A stretch of 46,344 nt of DNA from Oscillospiraceae bacterium (GTDB taxonomy: Bacteria > Bacillota > Clostridia > Oscillospirales > Acutalibacteraceae): assembly GCA_015066245.1 (NCBI GenBank), contig SVOS01000014.1, positions 1-46,344 of the forward strand, written 5' to 3'. Of this stretch, positions 18,508 through 28,702 are shown one piece after another. Made by a program: the position numbers and the translations under genes. Within the stretch, counting starts at the first letter, position 1. Each line of letters opens with the position of its first letter. The notes under the pieces were generated by a model, which saw only the letters and a list, made by a program, of their open reading frames with translations, made no database searches and was not told the origin of the DNA.

Positions 18508-18536
18508 ATTATATTATAAAAACATAAAAATAGCAA
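18508..18536 (-). promoter_or_regulatory. Candidate promoter for the thioesterase gene
   Basis: Read on the minus strand, TTGCTA (18531-18536), 17-base spacer, TATAAT (18508-18513), about 25 bases upstream of the start codon. Confidence 0.6.
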
Positions 18537-18539
18537 TAA

Positions 18540-18575
18540 ATAAATCAGCCCTCCATACTAAATGGAAGGCTGTTT
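18540..18575 (-). terminator. Terminator of the purine operon
   Basis: An 11-bp stem with one mismatch, CAGCCCTCCAT (18546-18556) / ATGGAAGGCTG (18562-18572), is followed on the minus strand by a T-rich stretch. It lies between purL and the thioesterase promoter. Confidence 0.65.
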
Positions 18576-18596
18576 AAATATTAAATATCAGTTTTA

Positions 18597-18680
18597 TTCC
18601 CACCGTTAACAGAAGTTCATACATAAATGAATCTTTCCAAAGGTGGAATTGCCCACCGTGGCTAACGGTTGGTTAACGGG
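18597..18680 (-). other. Structured element of unknown type in the purL 3' region
   Basis: Directly after the purL stop codon, the minus-strand RNA has closing arms CCGTTAAC (18672-18679) and GTTAACGG (18603-18610). Inside are a GGTGG...CCACC hairpin and a TTCAT...ATGAA hairpin. ACGGTGGG also occurs twice as a direct repeat about 55 bases apart. It does not resemble a terminator (no T-run) and I do not recognise a known RNA family. Confidence 0.45.
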
Positions 18681-21600
18681 TTATTTGAAGTACTTAACTG
18701 CGGACTCGAACATCTTGATGTCGTAGTTGCCTTCTACGTTCTTGTAGAGGTACTCGCCCTTACGTTCGGAGTGACCCATCTTACCGAATACTCTGCCGTC
18801 GGGGGAAGTAATACCCTCGATAGCATACATAGAATCGTTGGGGTTAAACTGAACATCGCTTGTGGGGTTTCCCTGAAGGTCAACGTACTGAGTAGCAATC
18901 TGGCCGTTCTCGGCAAGCTTCATAATAAGCTCGTCGCTGGCAATAAATCTACCCTCACCGTGGGAGATAGGAACATTTACAATGTCGCCAACTTCCATAC
19001 CCTGGAGCCAAGGAGATTTGTTAGAAGCGATTCTTGTTCTTACAATCTTAGACTGGTGTCTTGCAATAGTGTTAAAGCCAAGAGTAGGACAAGTGTCATC
19101 TGTATCAATAATCTTGCCAAAAGGTACAAGACCAAGCTTGATAAGTGCCTGGAAGCCGTTGCAGATACCGCACATAAGACCGTCGCGATTGTCGAGAAGG
19201 TCTGTAACTGCATCCTTAACTGCTGCATTTCTGAAGAAAGCAGTAATAAACTTTGCAGAACCATCGGGTTCGTCACCGCCGCTAAAGCCACCGGGAATGA
19301 AAATCATCTGAGCATCTTTAACTCTGTTTGCAAAATACTCAACGCTCTCAGCAATTGCACCGGCAGTAAGGTTTTTGATAACGATAATCTCAGCCTCAGC
19401 GCCTGCGTCCATCATAGCCTTAGCACTGTCATATTCGCAGTTTGTGCCGGGGAATGCAGGAATAATTACCTTGGGCTTAGCTACCTTGATAGCAGGAGCA
19501 AGTTTGATGTCGCTCTTGTATTCAAATGCAGGGATTTCCTTCTTCTCGTGCTTGATGTTGCAGGAGTAAACAGACTCAAGCTTATCTTCATAAAGCTTGT
19601 CAATCTCAGCAGTTGCTACAGTTTCAGCACCCTTTGTAAATGTACCGTCATCTGTAACAAAGCCGATAACCTCGCCGAAATCTGCATCAGCATCTACTTC
19701 TAAGAGGAAGGATGCGTAGTCATAGCCAAATATTGCATCGTTTGTGAGGCTTTCCTCAAACTTAAAGCCGAAGGAGTTACCCATAGCCATCTTCATAACT
19801 GCCTCAGCAATACCGCCCATTGTGGGAGTATATGCAGAGTAAACCAAGCCCTTCCTCATAAGCTCAGTTACCTTGTTGATAACTGCGAAGAGGGACTCTG
19901 TCTTGGGGAGGTGATTCTCGTCAAGCTCAGCAGCAATGCGAACAACCTTGTTGCCTGCTTTCTTGAACTCGGGAGAAATAACGTCTTTAGAGTCAGCAGT
20001 TGTAACTGCGAAGGAAACAAGAGTAGGGGGAACGTCTAAGTCCTCAAAAGTACCACTCATGGAGTCTTTACCACCGATAGAGCCGATACCCAGCTCAAGC
20101 TGAGCCTCAAATGCGCCTAAAAGTGCGGCCAAAGGCTTGCCCCAACGCTTGCCATCCTTACCGGGACGTTCGAAGTATTCCTGGAATGTAAGGTAAACGT
20201 CAGTAATATCAGCACCACTTGCAATAAGTTTGCAAACAGACTCAACCACTGCAAGATAAGCACCGTGATAAGGGCTCTTTTCAGCAATAAAGGGGTTGTA
20301 GCCCCAGCTCATAAGTGAGCAGGTGTTTGTGTGCTTCTTCTCAACAGGAATCTTGTGCGCCATAGCCTGAATAGGTGTGGTCTGATTCTTGCCGCCGAAG
20401 GGCATAAGAACTGTACCTGCACCGATAGTAGAGTCAAATCTCTCGGAAAGACCGCGACGAGAACAGATGTTAAGGTCATCTGCTGTTTTCTTCATGTTTT
20501 CAGCGAATGTGCCCTCAATATTCTTTTTGTAGCACTCAGGCTTAGCAGGAGTAATATCAATGTGCTTCTCAGCACCGTTGGAATTTAAGAAATCACGGCT
20601 GATATTAACGATATCCTTGCCGTTCCAGTTCATAACAAGTCTGGGCTCTTCTGTAACCTCAGCAACAACAGTTGCGTTAAGGTTTTCAGAAGCTGCAAGA
20701 GTGAGGAAGCCTTCGACATCCTTAGCTTCAACTACAACAGCCATTCTTTCCTGGCTTTCGCTGATTGCAAGTTCTGTGCCGTCAAGACCGTCATATTTCT
20801 TGGGAACTGCATTCAGATTAATTTTAAGACCGTCTGCAAGCTCACCAATAGCAACAGAAACACCGCCTGCACCGAAGTCGTTGCAACGCTTGATCATCTG
20901 ACAAGCTTCTTTGTTTCTGAAAAGTCTCTGAAGCTTTCTTTCTTCGGGTGCGTTACCCTTCTGAACTTCTGCACCGCAGGTCTCGAGAGAGTCCATTGTG
21001 TGAGATTTGGAAGAACCTGTAGCACCGCCACAACCATCTCTGCCTGTAGCACCGCCAAGGAGGATAACAACGTCGCCTGCTTCGGGACGCTCACGTCTTA
21101 CGTTCTCAGCGGGAGCAGCCGCAACAACTGCACCGATTTCCATTCTCTTTGCGGCGTAGCCGTCGTGATAAAGCTCGTCAACCATACCTGTTGCAAGACC
21201 AATCTGGTTACCATAAGAAGAATAGCCTGCAGCAGCAGTTGTAACAATCTTTCTCTGGGGGAGCTTGCCCTTGATAGTCTCGCTAACGGGCTTTAAGGGG
21301 TTAGCACCGCCTGTAACACGCATAGCACCGTAAACGTAGCTTCTGCCGGAAAGGGGATCACGGATAGCACCACCGATACATGTAGCAGCACCGCCGAAGG
21401 GCTCGATTTCTGTGGGGTGGTTGTGAGTTTCGTTTTTGAAAAGTAAGAGCCAGGGCTCTTTTACGCCGTCAATTTCAACGTCAATCTTAACTGTGCAAGC
21501 GTTGATTTCTTCACTCTCGTCGAGTTTATCAAGCTTGCCTGTAGCCTTTAAGTATCTTGCGGCAACTGTCGCAAGGTCCATAAGGCAAACGGGCTTGTGG

Positions 21601-22373
21601 GTGCGGTTAAGCTCCTCACGGGTTTTCATGTATCTGTCATAAGCATTCTGAAGGAGCTGGTCCTCAAAGCTTACGTTGTCGATATTTGTAAGGAAAGTGG
21701 TGTGACGGCAGTGGTCAGACCAGTATGTATCAATCATTCTGATTTCAGTGATTGTGGGGTCTCTGTCCTCAGACTTAAAATATGCCTGACAGAATGCGAT
21801 ATCATCGTTATCCATAGCAAGAGCATACTTTTTAACGAAAGCTGCAAGACCATCTGTATCAAGGTCGATAAAGCCGTCTAAAGTCTCAACTGTAGTGGGA
21901 ATGTCGTAAACTGTAGCTAAAGTTTCGGGCATATCCATAACTGCTTCTCTGGACTCAACAGGGTTGATTACGTGCTTTTTGATAGCAGCAATTTCATCCT
22001 CAGTAACATCACCGCTGATAAGATATACCTTGGCAGCTTTTACTGTAGGTCTCTCTTTCTGAGAGATAATCTGGATACACTGAGCTGCAGAGTCAGCTCT
22101 CTGGTCAAACTGACCGGGGAGGAACTCAACCGCAAAAGCAGTGTAACCGTCTGTTGTAATTTCATTATATGTGTCATCAAGCTGAGGCTCAGAGAAAACA
22201 GTCTTTACGGAGTAATCGAAAAGGTCTTTTTCGATGTTCTCAACGTCATAGCGGTTGATTACTCTGATATCCTTAACACTCTTGATGCCTAAAAGCTCAT
22301 TAACTTCATGAAGCAGGTCTCTGGATTCATTTCTGAAAGCCTGCTTTTTCTCAACATAAATTCGATAAACCAT
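18681..22373 (-). CDS. purL: Phosphoribosylformylglycinamidine synthase, single-chain large PurL
   Basis: Converts FGAR, glutamine and ATP to FGAM, the fourth step of purine synthesis. The 1230-residue protein carries all functions in one chain: an N-terminal PurS-like region (about 1-145), a linker and two AIR-synthase-related ATP-binding halves (motifs DTYWSDHCRHTTF, NETHNHPTEIEPFGGAATCIGG, GGKDSMSGTFED), and a C-terminal class I glutaminase (about 960-1230) with nucleophile Cys in GICNGFQ and the SHGEGRF histidine motif. Most Bacillus-type Firmicutes use separate purS, purQ and purL. It overlaps purD by one base (TAATG) and is the last gene of the operon. Confidence 0.97.
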   Translation of the reverse strand: MVYRIYVEKKQAFRNESRDLLHEVNELLGIKSVKDIRVINRYDVENIEKDLFDYSVKTVFSEPQLDDTYNEITTDGYTAFAVEFLPGQFDQRADSAAQCIQIISQKERPTVKAAKVYLISGDVTEDEIAAIKKHVINPVESREAVMDMPETLATVYDIPTTVETLDGFIDLDTDGLAAFVKKYALAMDNDDIAFCQAYFKSEDRDPTITEIRMIDTYWSDHCRHTTFLTNIDNVSFEDQLLQNAYDRYMKTREELNRTHKPVCLMDLATVAARYLKATGKLDKLDESEEINACTVKIDVEIDGVKEPWLLLFKNETHNHPTEIEPFGGAATCIGGAIRDPLSGRSYVYGAMRVTGGANPLKPVSETIKGKLPQRKIVTTAAAGYSSYGNQIGLATGMVDELYHDGYAAKRMEIGAVVAAAPAENVRRERPEAGDVVILLGGATGRDGCGGATGSSKSHTMDSLETCGAEVQKGNAPEERKLQRLFRNKEACQMIKRCNDFGAGGVSVAIGELADGLKINLNAVPKKYDGLDGTELAISESQERMAVVVEAKDVEGFLTLAASENLNATVVAEVTEEPRLVMNWNGKDIVNISRDFLNSNGAEKHIDITPAKPECYKKNIEGTFAENMKKTADDLNICSRRGLSERFDSTIGAGTVLMPFGGKNQTTPIQAMAHKIPVEKKHTNTCSLMSWGYNPFIAEKSPYHGAYLAVVESVCKLIASGADITDVYLTFQEYFERPGKDGKRWGKPLAALLGAFEAQLELGIGSIGGKDSMSGTFEDLDVPPTLVSFAVTTADSKDVISPEFKKAGNKVVRIAAELDENHLPKTESLFAVINKVTELMRKGLVYSAYTPTMGGIAEAVMKMAMGNSFGFKFEESLTNDAIFGYDYASFLLEVDADADFGEVIGFVTDDGTFTKGAETVATAEIDKLYEDKLESVYSCNIKHEKKEIPAFEYKSDIKLAPAIKVAKPKVIIPAFPGTNCEYDSAKAMMDAGAEAEIIVIKNLTAGAIAESVEYFANRVKDAQMIFIPGGFSGGDEPDGSAKFITAFFRNAAVKDAVTDLLDNRDGLMCGICNGFQALIKLGLVPFGKIIDTDDTCPTLGFNTIARHQSKIVRTRIASNKSPWLQGMEVGDIVNVPISHGEGRFIASDELIMKLAENGQIATQYVDLQGNPTSDVQFNPNDSMYAIEGITSPDGRVFGKMGHSERKGEYLYKNVEGNYDIKMFESAVKYFK

Positions 22374-23647
22374 TATTCTATCCCTTTCTGTGCCTGTAAT
22401 GCTCTTTTGCCAATGTCTTTGCGATAGAAAGCATTGTCAAAGTGAACCTTTTCTACCTTTGCGTATGCGTTGTTGATTGCACAACTGAGGCAACTGCCCA
22501 GTGCAGTAACGCCCAGAACTCTGCCACCGCCTGTGAGAAGCTTGCCGTCAGAAAGCTTTGCACCAGCAACGAAGATATCCTTCATAACGTCAGCATCAGC
22601 AGTAATCTCAAATCCTGTCTGATACTTCTGAGGGTAGCCCTCTGAAGCCATAACAACACAAGCACAGCTTTCCTCTGAGAACTCAACGTCAATATCTGCA
22701 AGTGTAGAGTTTGTAACAGCCTGCATAATGGTGAGAAGGTCGGTCTTTAATAGAGGTAAAACCACCTGAGTTTCGGGGTCACCGAAACGGCAGTTAAATT
22801 CGATTACCTTGGGACCTGTGGGTGTAAGCATAAGGCCAAAATACAGACAACCCTTGAAGGTTCTGCCTTCGGCATTCATTGCGTTCATTGTAGGAATAAA
22901 GATTTCCTCCATACAACGCTCTGCAATGCTCTTTGTATAGTAGGGGTTGGGAGCAACTGTACCCATACCGCCTGTGTTAAGTCCTTTGTCGCCGTCAAGA
23001 GCTCTCTTGTGGTCCATTGAAGAAATCATAGGTACCACTACCTTGCCGTCTGTAAAGGAGAGAACAGAAACCTCAGGGCCTGTGAGGAATTCCTCAATAA
23101 CTATCTGGTCGCCGCTCTTGCCGAAAACCTTATCCTCCATCATTTCTTTAACGGCTTTTTTGGCATCTTCTCTTGTTTCGGCAATAATTACGCCTTTGCC
23201 AAGTGCAAGACCGTCAGCTTTGATAACTGTGGGGATGGGAGCAGTCTCAAGATACTCAATAGCAGCATTCATATCTGTGAATACTTCGTATTCTGCAGTA
23301 GGAATACCATACTTTTTGCAAAGATTCTTGGAGAAAACTTTTGAACCTTCGATAATAGCAGCCTTTGCCTCGGGACCAAAGCAGGGAATGCCAAGCTCAT
23401 TCAGTCTGTCAACACAACCTAGCACAAGGGGGTCATCGGGAGCAACTACAGCGTAGTCGATTGCATTTGTCTTTGCAAATTCGCAGATTCCGTCAAGGTC
23501 TGTTGCTTTGATGTCAACACATTCTGCATCAGCAGCAATACCACCGTTGCCGGGGAGAGCGTAGATTTTCTCAACGTTTTCGTTTTCTTTAATTTTTTTG
23601 ATGATGGCGTGCTCTCTGCCGCCACCGCCTACAACCATAATCTTCAT
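22373..23647 (-). CDS. purD: Phosphoribosylamine-glycine ligase
   Basis: ATP-grasp ligase that joins glycine to phosphoribosylamine, giving GAR (second step). The 424-residue length is standard. It starts with the PreATP-grasp motif VVGGGGREHAI, followed by the ATP-grasp core (VIKADGLALGKGV, EFLTGPEVSVLSF, GGMGTVAPNPYY, EFNCRFGDPETQ) and a C-terminal GARS-C domain. CGGAG precedes the start. It lies 15 bases downstream of the AICAR transformylase gene and overlaps purL by one base. Confidence 0.97.
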   Translation of the reverse strand: MKIMVVGGGGREHAIIKKIKENENVEKIYALPGNGGIAADAECVDIKATDLDGICEFAKTNAIDYAVVAPDDPLVLGCVDRLNELGIPCFGPEAKAAIIEGSKVFSKNLCKKYGIPTAEYEVFTDMNAAIEYLETAPIPTVIKADGLALGKGVIIAETREDAKKAVKEMMEDKVFGKSGDQIVIEEFLTGPEVSVLSFTDGKVVVPMISSMDHKRALDGDKGLNTGGMGTVAPNPYYTKSIAERCMEEIFIPTMNAMNAEGRTFKGCLYFGLMLTPTGPKVIEFNCRFGDPETQVVLPLLKTDLLTIMQAVTNSTLADIDVEFSEESCACVVMASEGYPQKYQTGFEITADADVMKDIFVAGAKLSDGKLLTGGGRVLGVTALGSCLSCAINNAYAKVEKVHFDNAFYRKDIGKRALQAQKGIE

Positions 23648-23662
23648 ATTTATAACTCCGTA

Positions 23663-24847
23663 TTAGTGGTGGAAAAGTCTCATTCCTGTAAATGCCATAG
23701 CAATGTCATACTTGTTACAGCAGTCAATAACGATATCATCTCTGATAGAGCCGCCGGGCTGAGCAATGTAGCTTACGCCGCTCTTTCTTGCTCTTTCAAT
23801 ATTATCATCAAAGGGGAAGAATGCGTCACTACCAACAGAAACACCGGAAATTGTCTTGAGGTAAGAATCAATATCATCCTGTGTAAGAGGCTCAGGCTGA
23901 CGAGTAAAGTACTTCTGCCAGTTGCCGTCAGCACAAACATCTTCTTCATTCTTGTTGATGTAGCCGTCGATAACGTTGTCTCTCTGGGGTCTGCCGAGAG
24001 TCTCAATAAAGGGAAGATTAAGAACCTTCTCACACTGACGGAGCTGCCATGTGTCAGCCTTGCCGCCTGCAAGACGTGTGCAGTGGATTCTGGACTGCTG
24101 TCCTGCACCAACACCGATAGCCTGACCATCTACTGCAAAGCATACAGAGTTGGACTGTGTGTACTTAAGTGTGATAAGAGATATAATAAGGTCTCTTACA
24201 GCAGAGTCGGGAAGATGCTTGTTGTTTGTAACAAGGTTTGTGAGGAGCTCTTTGTTGATTTCAAAGTTGTTTCTGCCCTGCTCAAAAGTGATACCGAATA
24301 CCTGCTTCTTTTCCTGTACTTCAGGAACATAATCTTTGTCAATTTTAACGATGTTGTAGTTACCGTTTCTCTTGGATTTTAAAATTTCAAGAGCTTCAGG
24401 TGTAAAGCCGGGAGCAATAACACCATCGGAAACTTCTCTCTTGATAAGAGTTGCGGTTGTTACGTCGCAAACATCGGAAAGTGCAATCCAGTCACCGAAA
24501 GAGCACATTCTGTCAGTGCCTCTTGCTCTTGCAAAAGCAGTAGCAAGGGGAGAATCGTCAAGACCCTCAATATCGTCAGTAAATGTTGCTCTTTTAAGTT
24601 CCTTTGACATGGGAACTGCAATAGCAGCAGATGTGGGGGAAACATGCTTGAAGGAAGTAGCTGCCTCAACGCCTAACTGTTCTTTGATTTCCTTAACTAA
24701 CTGCCATGAGTTGAAAGCATCAAGGAAGTTAATGAAGCCGGGACGGCCTGAGAGGATTTCGATAGGTAAATCCTTGCCGTTTTCCATGAAAATCTTAGCA
24801 GGCTTCTGATTGGGGTTACAGCCATATTTAAGCTCAAATTCTTTCAT
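23663..24847 (-). CDS. Stand-alone AICAR transformylase (PurH C-terminal domain only)
   Basis: Formylates AICAR with 10-formyltetrahydrofolate to give FAICAR, the ninth step. In most bacteria this activity is the C-terminal part of bifunctional PurH; here 394 residues contain only that domain, beginning LKYGCNPNQKPA, with RMCSFGDWIALSDVCD, KYTQSNSV, GVGAGQQSRIHCTRLA and the C-terminal SDAFFPF and QPGGSIRDD motifs. The missing IMP cyclohydrolase function is supplied by PurO, encoded immediately upstream. A GTG at 24856 is in frame but overlaps the AAGGAG ribosome site, so the ATG at 24847, 8 bases from it, is preferred. Confidence 0.93.
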   Translation of the reverse strand: MKEFELKYGCNPNQKPAKIFMENGKDLPIEILSGRPGFINFLDAFNSWQLVKEIKEQLGVEAATSFKHVSPTSAAIAVPMSKELKRATFTDDIEGLDDSPLATAFARARGTDRMCSFGDWIALSDVCDVTTATLIKREVSDGVIAPGFTPEALEILKSKRNGNYNIVKIDKDYVPEVQEKKQVFGITFEQGRNNFEINKELLTNLVTNNKHLPDSAVRDLIISLITLKYTQSNSVCFAVDGQAIGVGAGQQSRIHCTRLAGGKADTWQLRQCEKVLNLPFIETLGRPQRDNVIDGYINKNEEDVCADGNWQKYFTRQPEPLTQDDIDSYLKTISGVSVGSDAFFPFDDNIERARKSGVSYIAQPGGSIRDDIVIDCCNKYDIAMAFTGMRLFHH

Positions 24848-24859
24848 CTCAGTCACTCC

Positions 24860-25585
24860 TTAAACTTTCTCAAATTTATTAATCATTCTGTTCTCGATTT
24901 CGCCTGTCTTAAGGTCGATAGTGCGAACATAGAGAGAAATTTTGTTGTCAGCATCAAGAGCATTCCAAAGCTCGTTGGTGAAAGCGTCAATATCGTTGCC
25001 GATAGCTACTCTTTCAGGCTCACCCTGGAATGTGGGGATAGGAGCACCGTCACATACATAAGTGTGGATGAAGTGACCGAGGCCCTTGAGAGATGCATAG
25101 CTGTATGTAAATCTGTTGCAAGCTGTACCCTCAGCATCAGCACTCTTTAAAATGCTCATCTGATATGTAAAGTCATCGTTTGCAAAAGTCATCATGCCTG
25201 AGATTCGGGGTGTAAAGTTAGGAGCATCAGGCTCAAACTCACGGGACTCTAAAGCTACAGAGAAGCTCTTGCCATCTTTAAGACCATCATAAACTGTGTC
25301 TGTCTGGTCACCATTAGTAACAATAAGGTTGTTCTCATACTTTCTGATGGGAGAGTAGATAATAAGGCTGGGGTCTTCAACCTTGGAAGCGTCATAGGGA
25401 TGAATAATAACCTCATCACCGTTTTCCACGAAAATTCTGTTACGGCTGTTGTTGCTTCTGCCCATAATAAAGTAAGCAGTAAGTGCCTTTGTGCCGTCCT
25501 CAGTTTTACCGATTACGATACCGCGGCCAACGTATGAGTTGCCCTCAATAAGCTTTGCAATATTGTTAATCTTATAGATATCCAT
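24860..25585 (-). CDS. purO: IMP cyclohydrolase, PurO type
   Basis: Closes the FAICAR ring to IMP, the last step of the pathway. The 241-residue protein belongs to the archaeal-type PurO family, unrelated in fold to the N-terminal domain of bacterial PurH. Recognisable features are the N-terminal YVGRGIVIGKT, FIMGRSNNSRNR and the conserved YSPIRKY and ALESREFEPDAPNFTPRISG elements. It sits directly before a stand-alone AICAR transformylase, so the pair replaces bifunctional PurH. PurO-like proteins occur in a number of Clostridia; a catalytic check of this copy has not been seen. Confidence 0.9.
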   Translation of the reverse strand: MDIYKINNIAKLIEGNSYVGRGIVIGKTEDGTKALTAYFIMGRSNNSRNRIFVENGDEVIIHPYDASKVEDPSLIIYSPIRKYENNLIVTNGDQTDTVYDGLKDGKSFSVALESREFEPDAPNFTPRISGMMTFANDDFTYQMSILKSADAEGTACNRFTYSYASLKGLGHFIHTYVCDGAPIPTFQGEPERVAIGNDIDAFTNELWNALDADNKISLYVRTIDLKTGEIENRMINKFEKV

Positions 25586-25595
25586 TTTTATGTCC

Positions 25596-26204
25596 TCACT
25601 TGTTTTTAATAATCTCAGCCGAAACCTTCTCAGCTGAAAGGGGAAGAATCTGCCACTCGGCTTCTTCCATTACACGTCTCTGTAAAGTTTCTGCTGTATC
25701 ATCATCGTTGATGTAAACGGCTTTTTGCATAATGATTTTTCCGCCGTCGGGGATTTCGTTGACAAAGTGAACTGTTGCACCTGTTACTTTAACTCCATAG
25801 TCCAGTGCCATTTCGTGAACTTTAAGTCCATAAGCACCTTTTCCGCAGAAAGAGGGGATAAGAGCAGGGTGAACATTTATAATTCTGTCGGGGTAATCTT
25901 TAGTAAAGTCAGCACTGAGTATTGTCATAAAGCCTGCAAGGATAATAAGGTCAATTTCATTTTCGCTTAACAGTCTTTTAATTTCAGCCTCAAAAGCTTC
26001 CTGAGAGCCCAAATCCTTTTTAACGGCTACGGCGGTTTTGATGCCTGCGTTCTCAGCTCTTGTGAGGGCATAAGCATCAGCTTTGCTTGAGATAACAAGC
26101 TTGATCTCGCCGCTTGTGAGTATGCCGTCCTGCTGAGCTTTGATAAGTGCACCCAAATTTGTGCCACCGCCCGAAACTAAGCAAGCGATTTGTGCTTTAC
26201 TCAT
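25596..26204 (-). CDS. purN: Phosphoribosylglycinamide formyltransferase
   Basis: Formylates GAR using 10-formyltetrahydrofolate (third step). The 202-residue protein shows the substrate loop [14 protein letters not shown], the catalytic region with Asn, His and Asp in [18 protein letters not shown] and [16 protein letters not shown], and FMTILSADF in the core. It overlaps purM by four bases (ATGA), implying coupled translation, and is followed 10 bases later by purO. Confidence 0.96.
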   Translation of the reverse strand: MSKAQIACLVSGGGTNLGALIKAQQDGILTSGEIKLVISSKADAYALTRAENAGIKTAVAVKKDLGSQEAFEAEIKRLLSENEIDLIILAGFMTILSADFTKDYPDRIINVHPALIPSFCGKGAYGLKVHEMALDYGVKVTGATVHFVNEIPDGGKIIMQKAVYINDDDTAETLQRRVMEEAEWQILPLSAEKVSAEIIKNK

Positions 26205-27235
26205 AAAATCACCTTTTCGTCGCCTTCTGTGATTTCACCGATAATATAAGCATCCTCGCCATGAGCTTTGAGAACCTCAAGAGCTTTGTCTGCATCCTCT
26301 TTGCCAACAACGATGCTCATACCAACACCCATATTAAAGGTATTGAACATATCACGCTCGCTGATGTTGCCTTCTTTCTGAATAAGCTTGAAGATGGGGA
26401 GGATTCTTACAGCTTCTTTATCAATCTTCGCACAGAAGCCATCGGGGATAGAACGGGGAATGTTCTCGTAGAAGCCACCGCCTGTAATGTGAGAGATTGC
26501 TTTAACATTAACAGCCTCAAGGAGTGCAAGTACGGGCTTAACGTAAATTCTTGTGGGAGTAAGCAAAGTCTCGCCAAGAGTCTTGTCACCAAGCTCCTCG
26601 TAAGTTCTGTTTATATCAGTATTCTCAATGTCGAATACCTTTCTTACAAGAGAAAAACCATTGGAGTGAACACCTGTGGAGGGAAGAGCGATAATTTTGT
26701 CGCCTGCCTTAACCTGAGTGTTATCAATCATTTTCTTCTTGTCAACAATACCTACCGCAAAACCTGCAAGGTCATAATCCTCTAAGGGCATAAGACCGGG
26801 ATGCTCAGCAGTTTCGCCACCGATAAGAGCAGCACCTGACTGAACACAACCCTCTGCAACACCACCTACGATAGTTGCAATCTTTTCAGGATAGTTTTTG
26901 CCGCAAGCAATATAGTCAAGGAAGAAAAGAGGCTTTGCACCTGTGCAGATAATATCGTTTACGCACATTGCTACTGCATCAATACCGATTGTATCGTGCT
27001 TGTCCATGAGAATAGCAAGCTTTACTTTGGTACCGCAACCGTCTGTGCCGGAAACAAGCACAGGTTCTTCCATACCTGTGGGAAGACCAAAGCAACCGCC
27101 AAATCCGCCTACATCATCAAGACAACCTTCGTTGCGTGTACGCTTGATGTGAGATTTCATAAGCTCAACTGCTTTGTAGCCGGCAGTAATGTCTACGCCT
27201 GCTGCTGCGTAGCTTTCAGATCGTGAATTGTTCAT
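26201..27235 (-). CDS. purM: Phosphoribosylformylglycinamidine cyclo-ligase (AIR synthetase)
   Basis: Closes FGAM to AIR with ATP (fifth step). The 344-residue protein matches family length and motifs: [16 protein letters not shown] at the N-terminus, [58 protein letters not shown] and FNMGVGM near the C-terminus. It overlaps purF at its start and purN at its end by four bases each, a tight purF-M-N arrangement typical of Firmicutes. Confidence 0.97.
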   Translation of the reverse strand: MNNSRSESYAAAGVDITAGYKAVELMKSHIKRTRNEGCLDDVGGFGGCFGLPTGMEEPVLVSGTDGCGTKVKLAILMDKHDTIGIDAVAMCVNDIICTGAKPLFFLDYIACGKNYPEKIATIVGGVAEGCVQSGAALIGGETAEHPGLMPLEDYDLAGFAVGIVDKKKMIDNTQVKAGDKIIALPSTGVHSNGFSLVRKVFDIENTDINRTYEELGDKTLGETLLTPTRIYVKPVLALLEAVNVKAISHITGGGFYENIPRSIPDGFCAKIDKEAVRILPIFKLIQKEGNISERDMFNTFNMGVGMSIVVGKEDADKALEVLKAHGEDAYIIGEITEGDEKVIL

Positions 27236-28686
27236 TTCTTCTCCTCATTTTCTTTCATTTTTGCAACCGAGATTTTATCCTCGTATCTGTACTTCTTTGT
27301 TTCCTTGGGAATTTCTGTGGGATAGATGTTGTCAAAGCATGCTGTGCAGAAAGAGTCTTCGCCAGCTTCGATAGCAATCTTTTTAACATTTTCTACACTT
27401 AAGAAACCCAGGGTATCAGCGCCTACGATCTCACAGATTTCTTCTGTTGTGTGTTTGCAGGCAATAAGGTTTTCACGGGAATCAATGTCTGTGCCGTAGT
27501 AGCAGGGATTAAGGAACTTGGGAGCAGATGAACGAAGATGAATTTCCTTGGCACCTGCATTTCTTAAAAGTCTGATGATTCGTGCACATGTTGTACCGCG
27601 AACAATTGAGTCATCAATAATAACAACTCTTTTATCTTTAACTGTGTCAACAATAGGATTAAGCTTGATTCTTACCTTATCCTCACGAGTGCTCTGACCG
27701 GGAGCGATAAAGGTTCTGCCGATGTATTTGTTTTTAAGGAAACCGATTCCGTAAGGAATGCCTGATTCCTCGGCATAGCCGATAGCAGCATCAAGTCCTG
27801 AGTCGGGAACACCGATAACTACATCTGCCTCAACAGGATACTCCTGGGCAAGATACATACCTGCTCTTTTTCTTGCTTTGTGAACAGACACACCATCAAT
27901 AACCGAGTCGGGACGTGCAAAATATACATACTCAAATACGCAGCTCTTTACGGGAGTTTCACCAATGTGGTCATCAATGGTTCTGAGGCCTGATTTGTCA
28001 ATAACAATGATTTCACCGGGCTTGATATCACGGATAAATTCAGCACCCGTTGCATCTAAAGCACAGCTTTCGGATGTTACAACATACTGACCTTCAGATG
28101 TCTTACCAAGACAAAGAGGCTTAAGACCATGAGGGTCTCTTGCGGCAATAAGCTTTGAAGGAGACATAACAACCAAAGCATAAGCACCCTTGATGGAGTT
28201 CATAGCCTTGTTAACTGCTTCTTCAATAGAGCCTGACTTGAGTCTTTCCTTTGTTATTACATAAGATATAACCTCTGTGTCGGAGGTTGTGTGGAAAAGG
28301 CAACCCTCCATCTCAAGCTGACATCTAAGGTCGTATGCATTGATGATGTTACCGTTATAGGAGATTGCCATTCTGCCTTTGATGTGATTAACAACCAAGG
28401 GCTGTGCATTTGCTCTGCCTTTGGTTTTTGCTGTGCCGTATCGTACATGACCTACTGCGATGTTACCTTCGCCCAGCTTTTCCAAAGCCTCAGCAGTAAA
28501 TACATCGTTAACAAGACCATTGTCTCGTTTGGAATTGAAAAGACCGTCATCATTAACTACAATACCGCAGCTTTCCTGACCTCTGTGCTGTAATGCATAG
28601 AGTCCGTAGTAGGTGCTTCTGGCTACATCAGCATTGTCATTGCCGAAAATGCCGAATACACCACATTCTTCGTTGATTTTTCGCAT
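27232..28686 (-). CDS. purF: Amidophosphoribosyltransferase
   Basis: Commits PRPP to purine synthesis by amination with glutamine. The true start is the ATG at 28686 behind GAAGGTGA; the frame stays open further into purE but without homology. The 484-residue protein begins [15 protein letters not shown], so cleavage of a seven-residue propeptide would expose Cys8 as N-terminal nucleophile. The PRPP loop [13 protein letters not shown] is present. Cysteines in [17 protein letters not shown] and FCTAC match the [4Fe-4S] ligands of the Bacillus-type, oxygen-sensitive enzyme. It overlaps purM by four bases and is 16 bases downstream of purE. Confidence 0.97.
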   Translation of the reverse strand: MRKINEECGVFGIFGNDNADVARSTYYGLYALQHRGQESCGIVVNDDGLFNSKRDNGLVNDVFTAEALEKLGEGNIAVGHVRYGTAKTKGRANAQPLVVNHIKGRMAISYNGNIINAYDLRCQLEMEGCLFHTTSDTEVISYVITKERLKSGSIEEAVNKAMNSIKGAYALVVMSPSKLIAARDPHGLKPLCLGKTSEGQYVVTSESCALDATGAEFIRDIKPGEIIVIDKSGLRTIDDHIGETPVKSCVFEYVYFARPDSVIDGVSVHKARKRAGMYLAQEYPVEADVVIGVPDSGLDAAIGYAEESGIPYGIGFLKNKYIGRTFIAPGQSTREDKVRIKLNPIVDTVKDKRVVIIDDSIVRGTTCARIIRLLRNAGAKEIHLRSSAPKFLNPCYYGTDIDSRENLIACKHTTEEICEIVGADTLGFLSVENVKKIAIEAGEDSFCTACFDNIYPTEIPKETKKYRYEDKISVAKMKENEEKK

Positions 28687-28702
28687 AGATTCACCTTCTT
28701 GA

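Noticed and set aside
18669..19703. Long plus-strand open frame of 344 codons inside purL
   Set aside because: It is a shadow of the purL coding strand with no ribosome site; composition is cysteine- and serine-rich as expected for antisense frames.
23609..24382. Plus-strand open frame of 257 codons across purD and the AICAR transformylase
   Set aside because: Antisense shadow of two clearly identified purine genes.
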